Position numbers and translations under genes: made by a program. From assembly GCA_000149265.1 (NCBI GenBank), contig CH003444.1:833194-897193 (forward strand): a DNA stretch of 64,000 bases, written 5' to 3'. The stretch comes from Ciona savignyi (lineage: Eukaryota; Chordata; Ascidiacea; Phlebobranchia; Cionidae). Positions 1 to 15,300 of the stretch are shown here, in pieces. Under the pieces are notes generated by a model that was not told the origin of the DNA, made no database searches, and saw only the letters and a program-made list of their open reading frames with translations. Position 1 is the stretch's first letter; every line of letters starts with the position of its first letter.

Positions 1-336
1 TTTGGACAAAACAGTCGGTGTTAGTTGAAACCTGTTGAGTCGAAAATTACCCTCGCCCTATTAGAGAGTGCCTTCGGGCGAAGTAGAGCATAACGGCGAG
101 AAACCTGAAATAAAAACGCCGCGAAATTTCTGCTCAACAGTCGTGTCAATTGTGGTTGTCCGTGTTTATGTAAATCTTAACGTGATTATCTGCAGACGCC
201 ACAGTTGCGCAATGTGACGTAATACAATGCTTTGAAGTTGGATTGTTTCCTGCAACTCTGTTTGTTGTTCACAGTTTACCGAAGATATAGGACGATGCGT
301 TGCGCCTGGTAGGACGTGCTACTTTGCTGAGGAAGA
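1..336. other. 5' flank and probable 5' UTR of the EVA1C-like gene
   Basis: No coding exon is recognisable here. The frame that begins at the ATG at 337 is closed by a TGA at 328-330, so the coding region cannot extend further upstream in this exon. A TGACGTAA site (CREB/ATF-like) lies at 215-222. No convincing TATA box was seen. Confidence 0.4.
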
Positions 337-3300
337 ATGTGTTCTGGCCACGATGCCTCGGACACCACGTGTTATACTCTGTATGATGAAATAAACATTT
401 ATGACGTCGTAATGACATATGGTGACGCCAAAGACGGAATACATACGGATGTAAGGAAGGTTGCCGGGAAAAGGTCAAGATTTAAAGCATCGTTGTTGGT
501 CTGGAGGTTGTTCTTACTTGTTCAAGCTACTCAGCTGTTCAGTTTAGTCTCTGGGGATTACTACGAAGGTGAGTTCATTTTGACATTCACTTCTGAAACT
601 ATATACATCAATTACATATCATACCGATTTAATAAAGATAAGAAGAACCATGGGCATCCTTCAGCACCATTATAGGTTTTTGTAGTAATCATCCAAGCTG
701 TTATAAGTTACTTCTGCAAATCATGCCAATTAAACAAATAAGGTAGAAATTATTGAGATTTGATGACTGTTGACTACAGTTCCTCTTGGTTAACATTGAT
801 AAGCGATGTAACACAACAATTCGTAAATCCCGGGCAATGAGAATGTCGTCATGGATTGTAGGTACAAATTCCATTGTGATAATCCACCTAATTAAAAAGT
901 AGCCAATACATGGATATTAGATATTGTTTATGGTGGAGATGAGATAACATGCTTCACTAAAAGACTAACTTATTTAGCTCGGGGAAAGGAATTTCACTGC
1001 AAATATTTTCTTATCTGATTTGTGGACAAAATATGTTCAACACATCGGGGAGTTTAGTGGAACTAAACTAATTAAACTCAACAGCACAACCGTATACGGT
1101 ACATATATCGAATGGTATCAAACGAAATAATAGTCTCTTAGTCTCTATAATCCACTATAGTATATTTAAATTAATAGTGTTATCAAGTTATTGTGTATAA
1201 TGTATGGAACTGGCAATTCCAAAGCTTATGTCGTTGGGGGTTCATTTCTTTAATCAACAGAATAATAACGAATGGTTACTTTATACAAATGATCCTCGCT
1301 GAAGACAATGTGTGGGTATGTTATGAGTTGTTCCGGTTTGAGGCTTCGAAATATTGCCACGTATTTTTTAATCCACGCGATTTTCCGCCCAAATTGACCG
1401 AATGAATAGGCGGTTGCGATTTTCATGGCTTTTGTTGATGAGACAGATGAGGCCACGAGAAAGGAAACTTTACTCTCGAAGATCGATTATTGATAAACAA
1501 TTGTAACAAATCCTATCCCTTGGGGATGAGGTTGTGCAGTGATTGTGACCTAATAACCAAACGACAAAACAGGTTTTTAACCCCATGAGTAATCGGTAAC
1601 ACGAATATCGTGATTTTGCGACATCTTTATCCTTTTACAGTCTGTGGCGACATGATGGGAAACCACATAAATAAATGTTGCTTGGTTCGAATAATTCGAT
1701 TTTCTAATCCCATGAGGCGAGAATTGTGCGAAACACAACGGAGCTTAAATATTACGTTTCCAACCGTTGTGACTCTTTTACCTCCAAGCATGTTATGTAA
1801 CGACCACGCCTGTAATTTGACCAATTGACACTAGTTTATTTAAATGCGGAATAGATAGTCGTTAAAAACATTTTGCTGCAATATTTGACTAATAAATTGA
1901 AATTGTAATTAAATCATAAAACAATTTTTACGTTTTATAACAATTTATTTTCCTTAATTTCTCAAAAACTATATTTTATTCACTTACTTTAAATCGAATC
2001 AAGGTTATTCAAATTAAAGTTTCGATAACGATTAACCGCGTGGGTGTCCCAGTGTGAACGCGATACTTTAATAACAAAAAAGTTTCTTCGTTCTGTTTGC
2101 GATCTCCCGAATAACGCAGTGAGAATAGAACTGGGTATTTGGGCAAAACTTCTCTGAAATAACACTTGACTCAAACGAGTTGCTGCATCTGTAAAGCGTT
2201 GTTCAGTATCAGTATCAATGCTATTTTGAAAATAAACATCAGTACCAATGGAACAGTAGGCACCTGGTCGGGTAATGTTTTAAGCTAAGCGTTTATAGAG
2301 GTCAATTAATGTGGTGGCCAACTCTATCATATGGAAATATCAATATTTTTTAAGTGATTCCGAATGTTTTTAGAAGTGATTCCGAATGTTTTATGTTTGG
2401 ACATAAATTAGTGTGACAGCAATTTTATAGTTGATATCGCAGCGTATTTGCTCCACAACACCCTGAACGTCTGGACAGCGTTGTCGTTTAATTTTTGACT
2501 TGTGATCAGTAGAGGGACCTCTAACGAACAAAACCTGCTGGTGGTTCAGATTGTTTTAATTATTCATGTGTCGCGCGGCCAACACACACCCTCGCACTGA
2601 TCGATTGGTCTGCTTTAAAATCGGTTAAATGCCATTTGAAAAACAATTTTTAAAATTAATGTCTGTTTGGTTTCAAAGATGTTTAAGTAATGAGTTAAAA
2701 TGTTATGTTCATAGTTTCATGTTAAATTCACCGCTGCCACATGTAACCTGGTTTGTCACTTAATGCCCGCCCGATAGAATACCCTTTATATGGTGTATCC
2801 ATTGATGTTGTCCATGTCGTTTTTGTACATGTAGGGTTGCTTGATTGGTTGATAACTAACCTGCTTATATGATACTACGAAGTTAGTGCAGTCCTAGTTG
2901 AAGTCTGTATATAATGGTGATGTTTGCGTAGAAACACCATGCTGTACAAAGTGCAACCGTTGAATAATACGTTCTACTGAGTTGGGCAGTGATCGAAAGG
3001 ACAGTCCATCATAATTGATTTAAGAATTTCCTTCTTGAAAATCGACAAGGCGGAATAGACGGTTGGCGATGATGTAGCCCTCGTGCGTGGGAATTAGTGC
3101 ACCCATGGATGGAACAAAATCATTGTCTCGTTGTCACCATGGAAAGTGCATTGAACTACATTCAAGAAAATTTGGTATTTCGGTGGCCATTTTTATAAAA
3201 CGGGGTAGATCATACCGAAGTTTAATTTCATGCCAAATTGTTCTACCGCTGCCAATAATACTTAGATCTGGGTTTAAAAAACAAGCCTAAAATAGCTTCT

Positions 3301-6300
3301 TCTTTGTAACAATTTTTAATTAAGCTACCAGGATTCGACATGAGTTGATTCTGGTTTGCTGGACGAAATGGCCTTATTATTCTACTTCTTATGCAGATTA
3401 TTCATCCAATACCACTGAAATTTAAATATGCATATTTCCACAAACACATCTATAAGGTCTTTAAGAAATTACTTTAACCAAGAAAACTTTTCCAGACCAA
3501 ACCGGATATTCTGCGCCCCTAACAACTATTTTCCAAACTCAGGGGATAGTCTCACTTTGCATACTTCCATCTTTGCAGGTTCAAACGTGATCTTATCATG
3601 TGAAAGTCCAGGTCCTTAGTAGATTGTGTGACTACATAAGGCTTTATTTCGTTGATACTAATACACAATTCTTGGACTGGGTGACCAATGTTCGGGTTGG
3701 GGGGCTTGGGTTAAGTAAGGGTTATGGTCAAGGTTAAAAATTAATTACAAATAACTTAATTTAAGGTCTCCATTCCCGTGATAATACAGCATACGCCAGT
3801 GATGTAGATCTTTAAAATACTGACACTGCTACAAATGAACATTAGTTTTACAATTCTAAAAGCCAACCCATAAAGAGAACATTTCAGGTTTTCGTGAATA
3901 TAATTAGTTTTACATTCTGAAGCGAACCTATTAAATTTCTAAAATACTTCATTGGCACATTTTCGATATTTTAAATAATCAATTGCAGTGAAAATAAACC
4001 ATTATCCACGAAATAAATTGTGTTGTAGACAATGTGACTTGTATAATGTTCTTATGACGAGAGTTATCAAAAGCACCTGTGATGAATTAAGCCATTTCGA
4101 CCATTTGTCCCCAAGAAAAATAGTTTTGTATGGCTCTGTCGTTTGTTGCACTAACTTACCACGCAAGTAACACATACTGTTTTACACACTTCCAACATAA
4201 AAGTTGTAATGCAAAAAAGTATCTCCTTTAGTGCTAACTTGCACTAAATTTAGTGTTCCGGTTATTTAACTTATATCAAGTTTGATTGGAATTGGGCAAT
4301 TTATACAATAATATATATATATGGATTTATTATATATATATATATGGATATGGATATGGATTTATTATTACGAGATTATACTGCAGCTCTAAAGGCCCAC
4401 CCTAAATCATACGTGGGTCCAACAGAAAGAAATTGAAGTGAATTTAATGATCCATTTTGAGTGTTATGCGGTTTGCTTTTTTTCACAAGACAAACTCCCT
4501 AACTTGTTGTGTTGAAATCATTGCGGTTTAATATTATCAACTTGAGTTCGTGGTGGTTCTATTAAGTGCAAAATAACAATTTTTGGAAATCCTTTGTACC
4601 AAGTTACTTTTCAAATATTATTAAATTATAAATTAAACTATTGTGATTATTTCTCTTTTATTGTAGGTTAATAAATTTTACAACAGTTGCAGGATCACTT
4701 AAGAGTTGATCTTTACAATATTGTGCATGTAAGCTTTACATTGCGTATGGCGTCGCATTATCACATACACAGAATACACATTCAAATCGCTGACGATATA
4801 ATTTGTGTAGCAATTATACACCCTGATTGGAAAATTTGATAAGATTTTCCTTCTTTTTTCTTCTTTTGGCAACCCAACTTTACATGCTGGAATATAGTGT
4901 TGCCTTTTAAACAAATCCAACTTAAAACTAGAAACCCAATGGGCTATATCTTTTCGATTAATGTAATAATTGCAATCGATTAAAATACTGCACTTCAAGA
5001 TTCACTCTACTCTCTGATTGCTGGGGCTGCAACGCTTATGCGACACCGTGTTTGTGTTGCACAGATCATCTTTGTATAACGCCAATCTTGATAGATGTGC
5101 TTTTGTAGCCACATACCAAACCACCTACACACTGCAATAATCGCAAGACAGATCGAATGTTAAGGTGCAATATTTTAGTTAGAATCTTTTGTGTAAATTA
5201 ATCTGCGAACTCCCCGAAGCGTGGGTCTGCCTCATCGGGGATTTCAGGCGTGGCTCATGTTCGTAGCGCAAACCACAGGAATTTGGCAGCTGAAGTTGAT
5301 TGCCTGATGTGTCCTTTGCTTTGTGGTTTCGGGGTTTGTGTGGTAAACTGGGTTCAGGCTGTTTTATATTATACAGGTTGACTCCCGGCAGATACTATGG
5401 CTATAAGTGCCTATATGTGATCATAATAACCAAAATAAAATCAAAACTTTAATTTTGAACCAGAGTTGTATTAGTGAAAAACAATCCGAAAATTTGTCAT
5501 AAGGTCTCTTTATAACCTGATACTTTGATTTGCAGGTTACGTTTCACACATAATGAGAAACCATACGACGAGTGCATGTGAAACCAGCGTACCAGGTTAC
5601 CTCTTTATACGCTGTCCCCAAATGACCACCATCGCTATTCAGGTAAGCAATGTAATAACTAAAACAAGTTAAGCGTGGTTGTTGCTGTGTGTGACGTAGA
5701 ACTAAGGTTTGTTATTGTCCATGGAGCGAAATGTTATTGACACTCTTTCAACTACTGTGCGTCAGCGTAATAACTAGTAAGCGAAACTCTGATTGCAGAT
5801 CTCAGTAAGCAACACACCAACACCGTGCATTATTTAGTAAATATTAAGGAACACCTCGCAAAAATGATTTGTTTATAATTAATTACACATTTCTCGTATA
5901 CCCATGTCCGTTTGCCGTTGAGATATATATCCCACAGTAATAACAAGATTGAGAGGATAAAAATATTGGTTAAATATAAATTATTTAACACCATAAATAA
6001 TTTGTTTATTCAATACAACTTATTGTTTTAATATAACTTTCGTTCAAATCTTGAAACAATACGAGTGATCTATGGATTTTAAGCAATTACACTTTCATGT
6101 GTTAACTTGTCGAGTGGGCTACTGAAATTTAATGGACCAGCAGAAAACGATCATTTATATGCAGCTGATTTCGCTCAGTTACCCCGTCCAAATAGCCTGT
6201 ATAACCGTGGGAATAATCGAACGTTTTGAGTGCTTGTCCAATAGAGTTTATTAAAGCAAATAGTAACAACGGACGTGAGTACTCGGAGAAGTAATGTCCT

Positions 6301-9300
6301 TAACCATCCATTATCCGGCGATATAAAAACATTGTGTAGTAACTAAACTTTTATTTATTAAACTTTCCAAAAGTATCTTGACTATTATAGTCATCCTTTG
6401 TTGATTCCACGTAATACATTTCTCCAGTTCCAACAAAATCAATTTTACATCAGGCGAGAAAGCCTGGGATAATATATGTTCAATTATTTTCGGTCCGATT
6501 ACTTTTGTTATTTAAAGAACTAAATCCTGACTGCTGGTAAATATGGTTAATTACAACTAGTATGAACATATGAAATATATTGTATTTCGTCCAAAAGTCT
6601 GCTATAAATCTATTTTTCCTTAATTTTGACCGGTAAATATTCTCATAATAATCATAATAGGTTTACAGTTAAAAGTCGAGCACTAATAATATCATAAGCT
6701 TTCAGTGAAAGCCTTTCACCCCTTTTAAAATCCGCTTAAACGTTCTTCAATTTGACCCAATTAAATGAAATAGATCGGATGAGCGGCGTTTTAGATTTGG
6801 TTAGTTAATCAACCAATCGTCATCTAATTAAACTCCACCTGTTGAAACGTCAAATCGCCAGCTACTGTCGTGTCGCTGCTGAATGACGTGAAACTTGACC
6901 CAGAAAATTGCCTCTATTTGCTGCGATAACAATTCCTGCTCAGTTCATTCAATGGAAATAATTGACGATTTTCTGTCCAGAATATTTAGCGATACTTATT
7001 GGTTATTTCCCAGAGGACAACATGCTGCGCTTATTTAGTGATTAGTGATTCATTTAACTAAATCCTAATAAAAAATATTCGACAAAAATTCAATCCAGGG
7101 TGCTATGTACGGTCGCAAAGTACCAAGCTCGAAGATGTGTCCCGTGTATTCATCCATCCTCTCCCCTGTAGCTTTGCTGGGAATGGAAAACACGAATTGC
7201 GAAGCAGAAACTTCTTTGGCGGTGAGTTTCCTCCATTGGAAATGTGACGTTTTAAGAATGTGACGTAATTGGATAAAATGGAAATAGTAATGTTTGTGTA
7301 CGTAAACGTCAATATTAAACCACAATGTTATCGGGAATTTTGGTTTAAATAAAATTGTTTTGAACATAATGAAAAAGGTAAAATTGTTTTGAGCAGTGAG
7401 ATAGAAGCGACGGGTATTTGATCATTGACCGACGTTATATCGAATTGTTTTTATATAAAAATCGATTATTTTAATATGAAATTGCCCTTTAAAAGTTTCT
7501 CTGCTGCTCCGCCAAACCGCAAATCCATCAGTTGTTTTACTTACAATTAAGTTCTTTATGTTTTCATGTTGCGTTGCAAGTGTTATATTTAAAACAACTT
7601 GTTATTTTCTTACTTATTGCCCCCCCCCTAGACTGTCTGTGCCCGCATCCTATACTGGCGACACCATATAAATATACAAAGGTCAATTTCCATAATATGT
7701 TTTCATAGATCGATTCTACAAAACGAAAGTACTTGCGTTAAAACTTCCTAGTGAAAACTAGCTATGTATAACAATTAAATACTAAAACGTATTATTTAAA
7801 ATAAACCATGTTTAAACTTTGGTTCCTGTAAACATTAATCGATGCAAAAAACTGTAGATTTCATTTGATTTCGGATTGCCCTCAAGTATAAGTGTTTTGT
7901 TTTGGTTAGTTTTGTTTCATGTTGTAAAGTTTTGTGTTATGCTATAAAACAAGGCAAAATGAACGTTTTTTTAAGTTAACGCAAAACAAACCCTCGTTCA
8001 TACATCTGATTGTCAAGACCGATCGTCAATTGTGGCTTTAATTGACAACTATTTGATGACACCATTGTTTAAAATATTTACCTTTGTAAAGCTGTTCAGT
8101 TATGATATAAAAATACCCGGATTCTTTTAGTTTAACACCTTTTGATGGATCACGTTCTTGTCTATTTTTTATTTTACCTTAAAATAGGGAATGACCAAAT
8201 TTTTGTTGTTTGTTCCGGCTGGGTGGTTATGGAAGCCGGGACATACGTCATAATTGATCGAACAGCGAGTGTTGAATTGGCGGTTTCGGCTTTCTTAACA
8301 CTTGTGGCTAGTTGTAATCGGTGGTTGTATTATACGCATTCTTTACACTGTTTTTTTATATTTGAAAAGAATTTGACAGGTTAAGCCGAAAATTTATTCT
8401 CGTTTTTATTCCACGTTCATATGTACAAATGACAGCGAATTCAAATCGTTTTATGAACACAGTCCCATTTTGAATTTTTTACTCGCCGTTTTTCATAAAA
8501 TGCCATAATGGGTTTCTAAATCCTGGTTTCTGTGTGCGTTCAAGCTTGACAAGACACCATCTGGTGACAGATTATACCACCACCATCATTTTTCCCGAGC
8601 AAACGCTTTCTATGCTGACCTCATGAACTTCATATCACACCGCAGTGAAGACCTAAGGTCCACTTTAAAGATTGGTTTTACAATTGTTTAAATAATGTTC
8701 GTTTGCACCTGAAACCAGAAGAAATGCCCTTTACGAAAGTCACATCCACTCATGCATTCCACCATTCGTTTTAATTCCAGAAAAAAAGAAGTTTTCTTGC
8801 CGTAAACAATTTTAAACATTTGTCATTCTTCTTCCAGTTATGTTTTGATTACTAAGCAATATCTTTACATTTGCGCGTTCTCTGGATACCGATGGGAGAG
8901 TTGTTTATTATGAACATTTCACTTGTACATATATGATGTATTTAGTTGACGACAGATATGAAAAACACGTTTAAACAAAGTCTGTTTTTCGTCTGTTTAA
9001 TCGGGATGGGATCTTTCCAAAGTATGTTTGTATTGATTTATAATTTCGTCGTGTCGACGTTGCTCTTAGTCCAGCGGTTCAATTTCAACCCACCAAAAAT
9101 CAAGCAAACACAAAGTTTTTTAATAATGTTTTACCACTGTAGAACCCCATCCGACAATCGTCGCCAAGTCAAAGATTGTCACGAACAGCGGCTTCCCTTA
9201 TATCAAATGACGTAATAAATTTCAAAATGGGTTCAATTAAAATGTGTCGCTCTATCACCTTTCTTATACGGAAACAGGGCCCATGAATTGCATAGCGAAC

Positions 9301-12300
9301 TTGGAAAACCAAATATTGCACCTGTCAAAACACAACAAATCATTATCAAATACCAGTTATTTTTAAAACAACGCACTAATTCCATTTCGTTCACAAATGG
9401 GTGTAAAATATGAAAAGTTACTTGGGATGCCATTTTTACCTTAAAACAACTTCGCCTCATTGCCTGATATCCATCAAACAAACGCAATTAGGCGCCACAG
9501 ACTCCGAGGTATGATCAATAACAATCCAAAACCGCTGAAACGCGTTTCCATTTAACAAGTTCCTGTTTACAAAAAATCAGACCCCCTTCCCGAATTGAGC
9601 TCCACCTGTGACGTCATAATTTATCCCTCGCGGTTTCCGACGCTGGCGGCTATTTAATCATAATGCGTAGCTTAACTAAACCGTGTCCCAGGAATCTTTA
9701 ACCAAAGTACCAAAGTAATGAAAAATTGTCACCCAGGTCAGCCTAAACACGAGAAACTTCTTTAATTGGCAGCATGTGGTGGAACGACCCATTGTCTATT
9801 TTTCTTGCATTTGTGCCGCTCCAATATATTATATTGTTTGACAAACCACCGTTAAGGGACAAGGTGGAACCCGTTTTTACTCGTACTACTCCTACATTAT
9901 TGCATAAGGGACGAAATTACACAAGTCTGGTCGGTGTTACAAAGCTTTTGTGAATTTTGTGGATTTTTTGTGGAATCGCTAAAGCCGACACAAAACAACC
10001 TTGTTTATGGTGACCAATTGTCTTATTATGACCACATGTGAAACAATTACGGTTGAAAGTTCTTAGTTGTGAGGATTTAATGGTATTGTTTATCTTTTTT
10101 TTGTTGCCTTTTAAAAATTTAAATCCCTTTCTCAATAAGTATTGTCAAAACCCCCTGAATCACCTAAATCCGGAATTTCCTGTGCTAAAACGGAAATCGG
10201 TATTGAGTCACAATTACATTTCTGCGGTAAACAAATAATATCAATTGTTGAAACAACGCTACTGTAAAATTGTCATATAAAAAAGAATTGCTGAAGTTCG
10301 TAAAAAAATAGTTGAAGTGGTAACTGACGAGTAGCTTAAACTGCTCCCAAACAACCACCAATCGAATTAGCGGCCAATAATTAAGTTGACTCAACATTGG
10401 ATTATTGCGCAATAAAGGCGATTAATTAGTTGCAAACTTTCTAGCCGGATTTAGCCTTTGTGATTAAGTTTAGATTTGTTTTGCTCAGATTACGCACGTT
10501 ATCCGCAACACGTGGTCTGGTTGTGACGTCATAATCAGATTGGGAGATTTACTCATTGTTACACCGGTTCGCGAGAGAATACCCTCCCAAAACACCTCTG
10601 CATTTTTAATGATTTTAATATTTTTCAACGGATGCCAAACAAATAAAATTTATAAATATTATAAATCAACTTGTAATGATTATACGTCATTACAACACGA
10701 AACGGGGCATATTTGGTATCTCTATTAAAATGTTTTGCGCTTGGATTACATCGAGTTATTTTACCTTATGAACTGCGTTTAGATTGACAGCTGTGTATAA
10801 TAGGTGCCAGTTAGACGTAAGGGTAATTTAAAACATACAATCAAATAACTCTAGTGGTATTTCCACTGACACCTGTGTAATTCACTGTAAAATTAAAGAA
10901 AAACAACAGACTGATATTTGGTCCTGATTTTGAAAGTCATTTTAGGCAAAACGAAGTTTCGTTTTTTTTTTTTGGATAGTTTTTTTTGTCAGCACCTACT
11001 ATGTCGTTGTCACAAGTTGCTTAGTTTTCAGGTTTACGAAGGTGCTCATATCAGGTTTAGTTTTAACATTTATGGTACAACACCTCTAGTACAACCGTTG
11101 TGAGTGGCCATAGACTTTACGGGTCAGCAGTTACATCCTTTGCTGAGGCTTTAGGTAACCTAAGTCGTGTTTATCTGGGCGTAAGAATTTGCTGGACAAC
11201 TTAACTCTTTTGTATTTAGTTTTCACATTTTTACCCGACCTCCACAAATATTGATTCAGTTTGAGTAACTTGTGACGTCATAAACTACATCCTAACGTCA
11301 CAATGCTAGCTTTGTTACTAAACACGTACTAGGAATTTAAGAAAATTAACAACTCAATTCCACCCATTTAGGAGAAAGGCAACGTAAAACTGCCTTTTCA
11401 ATAAATAATACGCATGTACCATATCTAACCCCATTACTGTAACTTAGCCGTGCAGTTAATATAAAGCTGCTTAAGTTACTTATTTTAGGATATCCACAAC
11501 ATTTTTTTAGAAATCTGATTCTATGAGATATTTCCTGTGTCGTCTTCTCGATGCGCTACTGCGATTCTATTCTAAACTACAGCAATTTATCAAACTGTCC
11601 AATGAAATTGTTTTATTAAAATTGATCGGTTTTTAAACTAGACGGATAAGTTATAGGCTTTATCTTACATAATTTTAAAACAAGGTAAACGTGGTTGCTC
11701 ATTTATCCTTTGAAAACCGAACCGAAACATTAAATACGTGGTAAGGATGGCTTTTGTTACAAAACAAATATAAATTCCAGTTTGTGGGTTAACATGTCAA
11801 CTTTGTCATTGAGGTTAGACTGGTGTCACTTAATTATGTTTATAAGAATGGCTAACCCAATTCGCCCTTGAGATATATCCAGCAGCTAGGATAAACTACC
11901 TGGCATATTATGACAACAACTTTAACATAAACTTTATCTTTTAATCTCATGCATTCTGAGCAGCTGTTTAAAATTCGCTCATATTGACAAGAACGTATTT
12001 GTAGAAAGCTGTGACGGTGTGTCAAGATAAGAGAGTATGTCAGCTCCTTGTTCATCCCAGGGAATTCGGGAACGATCCGTGTCCAGATACCTCAAAATAC
12101 CTCACTGTTACGTACAAATGTCGATTAAGTAAGTGTTTTGGATATGTAAATAGGCTTATCTTTGTATGTTTGAGACGCAGCCATGGGTTTTTGCTACTAA
12201 TAAATCGAATACTCGTTTATTTCGTTGTGGGCAACAGAAGATGTTATAGCACGGACAAATGCCATTACCTCATGACCACCTTTACAGCTAGTGTAGTCTA

Positions 12301-15300
12301 CACGACAGAGACATTGCAATTTTTTTTACCCATGGAAGTATTGGGTTTATATGCACCGCCGCAAAAAATGCCTTGTTGCAAGACGCAGCCAACCAGCTAG
12401 CGGCTTGTTAAATCTAAGTCAACTAGCTAGCGGTTGGTTTCGAACTATCGACCATTCGCCACATAAGTCGACGCACTGCTACCCAGCCCTATGGGCGTTC
12501 GATAAGATAGAGCAATTATAAGATATTTTTAAATATTAATTGTTGTTATTTAACTGGAAAAATGTGGTGTTATGATATTTTCATTAATATATATTTTTGG
12601 AATAAAATTAAAATTATACAGCAATAGCATTTTACTATTACATTTTCTTAGTGTGTTTAAATTTTCTTGTATTCTATTATTTTGTGAGCTGCTATAAGCA
12701 ATATGCACTTATGTTGTTCCATTTTAATTTTATATTGTCAACATCACCTTTTTTTGACAGAAACTGAGTCATTCCGCAAACGAGGTTCCTGTCAAGATGC
12801 GGCGATTCGCCTCCGGTGTCCACGTGGCGCTGCGTCGACACCTAACGTCGTCGCCGTTTACAACGTCACATTGACCAGAAATGCAGGGTGCAGCAATGTT
12901 ACACTTAAAAGTAAGTTATGTTGGTGCGCATTGTGACGCAATTTGTTAAACTCGGTTGAAAAAATGGAATTTTTACCACGACAAGCGACACCGAATTACC
13001 AGTCGGAAAATGTTTTCTCTCCATCATTAAAATATGGGGAAAATGTGCGGATGAGTATCGTCCCAGTTCCGCTTGTCAAACCTGCTCGCCAATATTATAA
13101 AGCAGTATTTTAGTTCGGTGTAACAGTGTGTGTCGTTTTGTAGTTCATGCCGACAATACATTCCATTGGTCCAATACCTTCGGTATTTCTACATTTTGAC
13201 ATTACAAGCATGTGCATTACTGATAACGCCCTCAATAGTTCAGACGGGTTGTTCAAAGAAGGAACATTCAGACCCATTTTTAGTCGAAATAACTCAAATC
13301 CCTTTGACGTGCATTGTATATGAAGGCTACGCGACCAAATCCCTTGGCACAAACGGGTTTACATCAGCGTGAAATCTGGATTAGGTAAAACATGGCGCCA
13401 AGTAGGGCGTTGTCAGTGCTATAATAATTTGAACAGCTTTGTGCTGACTTTCGAAGTATTAACCTTTATTATCAACAAATTAACAAGATGTCAGAAGTTT
13501 GTGTAGAGTTGGTCTACCTCAAATTTGATAGATATATTATACTGAAGTTCCCAAGGACCAAACGTGTTAGGTTTTAATCCCTGTTTATTAATTAATATGA
13601 TTTTTTCAGACTGTAGCTTCTCTGCTTCAGACGTCATGGGTTACGTCACTGACCGTTGTCATAGACAACGCCGTTGCACCATTCCCGTGCCACGTCACTT
13701 ATGTGGAAATTATGTCCATGTTGAATATTCATGTGGTAAGTGCAAATATTCAAATTATTTTTGAGATTCTCTTGTACTTGTTTATCATCTAGTCTAGCAA
13801 ATATTGCAAATAATTACTTTAAAATGAAACACCCAATAGCCACTATATGCAGCTCATAAGCAAGAACAGCTTGACATTCGTCTGTATTTATGGTCCCAAT
13901 TAAAAAATTAGAATTCAAATTTTAAATAACTTAAAATCACATAAGACAAGTTGTAGCTTGATTTAAAAGTGTATTTAGGTAAAAGTTAAAATTTGCTTAT
14001 CTTGCATAGGTTAACTTACATTCAAAATAACTAAGCAATTTTATTCGAGAACTTTGCATCATTAATATTTCGGCTTCATGCTGGTGTCGAAAATGATCAT
14101 AATGTGTGGTTGATTATTTGAAGTTTGAGCTTTGGATGCTTTATGGGGTTTCCGTTTATCTGTGGATCAGAGGTCATTGTAATCAATGTGACGTAACACT
14201 TGGTTGTTTGTCTGCTCAATTTTTCAATTCAATCTTGATTGTAAAATTACATTGTGGGTATTCAACGTAAAATATACGCACTTACAAAAATGTAGGAAAT
14301 CACAGCAGCCAGGATAATAAAAATTGGCAATTGTGTCTTTGTAATTCGATACTCTTTTAATCGAACTTAAGTGCGATGTTTCCCGCCAGTTTCCACACGT
14401 TACATACAAGGATATTGAGACATTACCTAACCGCGAAGAAACACAAAAACAAGTTGCCTTTAAATAATGTTTGCTTTTCCGCTCTTATCAAATTGCCCCA
14501 AGGTTTCCAATAATAAACGTGCTTTTCGAATGTATTATTGTATTTTCGATTACAAGTACAATTCGGCGACAAAGCTGTTTTAAATTGTCAAAGCTGGGCA
14601 GGTGTCTCAGCCACGTTATAAAGATTCCGAATGAATGGACTAAAGAAGAAACCATTATTCTTGAAAAGCCACAAAGCCAAACTGGAAGTTACATCGTCAA
14701 TGGGCGTAACGCCTGAATCCGGAAACGAACTTATTCTTGCTCGATTCGTATTATAGTTTCTTCATTCCATAGTTGGTTTTGACTGGGAAGCTGTTTAAAA
14801 ACTTTAGTTGTTGAGGAATAACTGCTGAATTTGTATAATATGTTGTTTGGTATTGAGCTTAGACATGATGTTTATCAAAAGTGTAGTATCATTTTCAGGC
14901 ATTAGTTAGGGCTTGCAATTAAGAAAATAAGCCGGTGAAACCAATCAGCTTAAATATGTCTGTGTGTGCAGTGTATTCTGATTCAAGGCCCAAACACAGC
15001 GAGGCGTGAAATTTTTTGATAGTGAGATTTGAAAGACTATCATAAATAATAATTAAAAACCAAATTACACCAAGCCCAATTAAAATGAGAACCCCCTTTT
15101 AAAGCCTATCAATACTCGTCATGAACGTTGTGTTATTGATCGAGCTATAGTCTATAAACAACTAAATATTCAGTCAACCGATTAAGCGGTCTAAAAAACA
15201 AATGAAAGTCTTCGAATTGTATAACAAAGTTAGAATTTAAAACGAATCTGGAATATGTTGGCCAAATCTCATTGAACATAATAGAATCAATAGGTTTAAT

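Larger units (their letters stand above)
569..5535 (+). other. intron 1 of the EVA1C-like gene
   Basis: The donor GTGAGT follows 568 and the acceptor TTTGCAG precedes 5536; phase 1. The short open frames inside are AT-rich and show no protein pattern I recognise. It contains a small tandem duplication near 2352-2392 and a TA/TGGATA microsatellite near 4306-4370. Confidence 0.7.

Noticed and set aside
12380..12495. possible tRNA gene
   Set aside because: Promoter-box-like stretches are present but the acceptor and other stems do not pair; a tRNA-derived repeat fits better.
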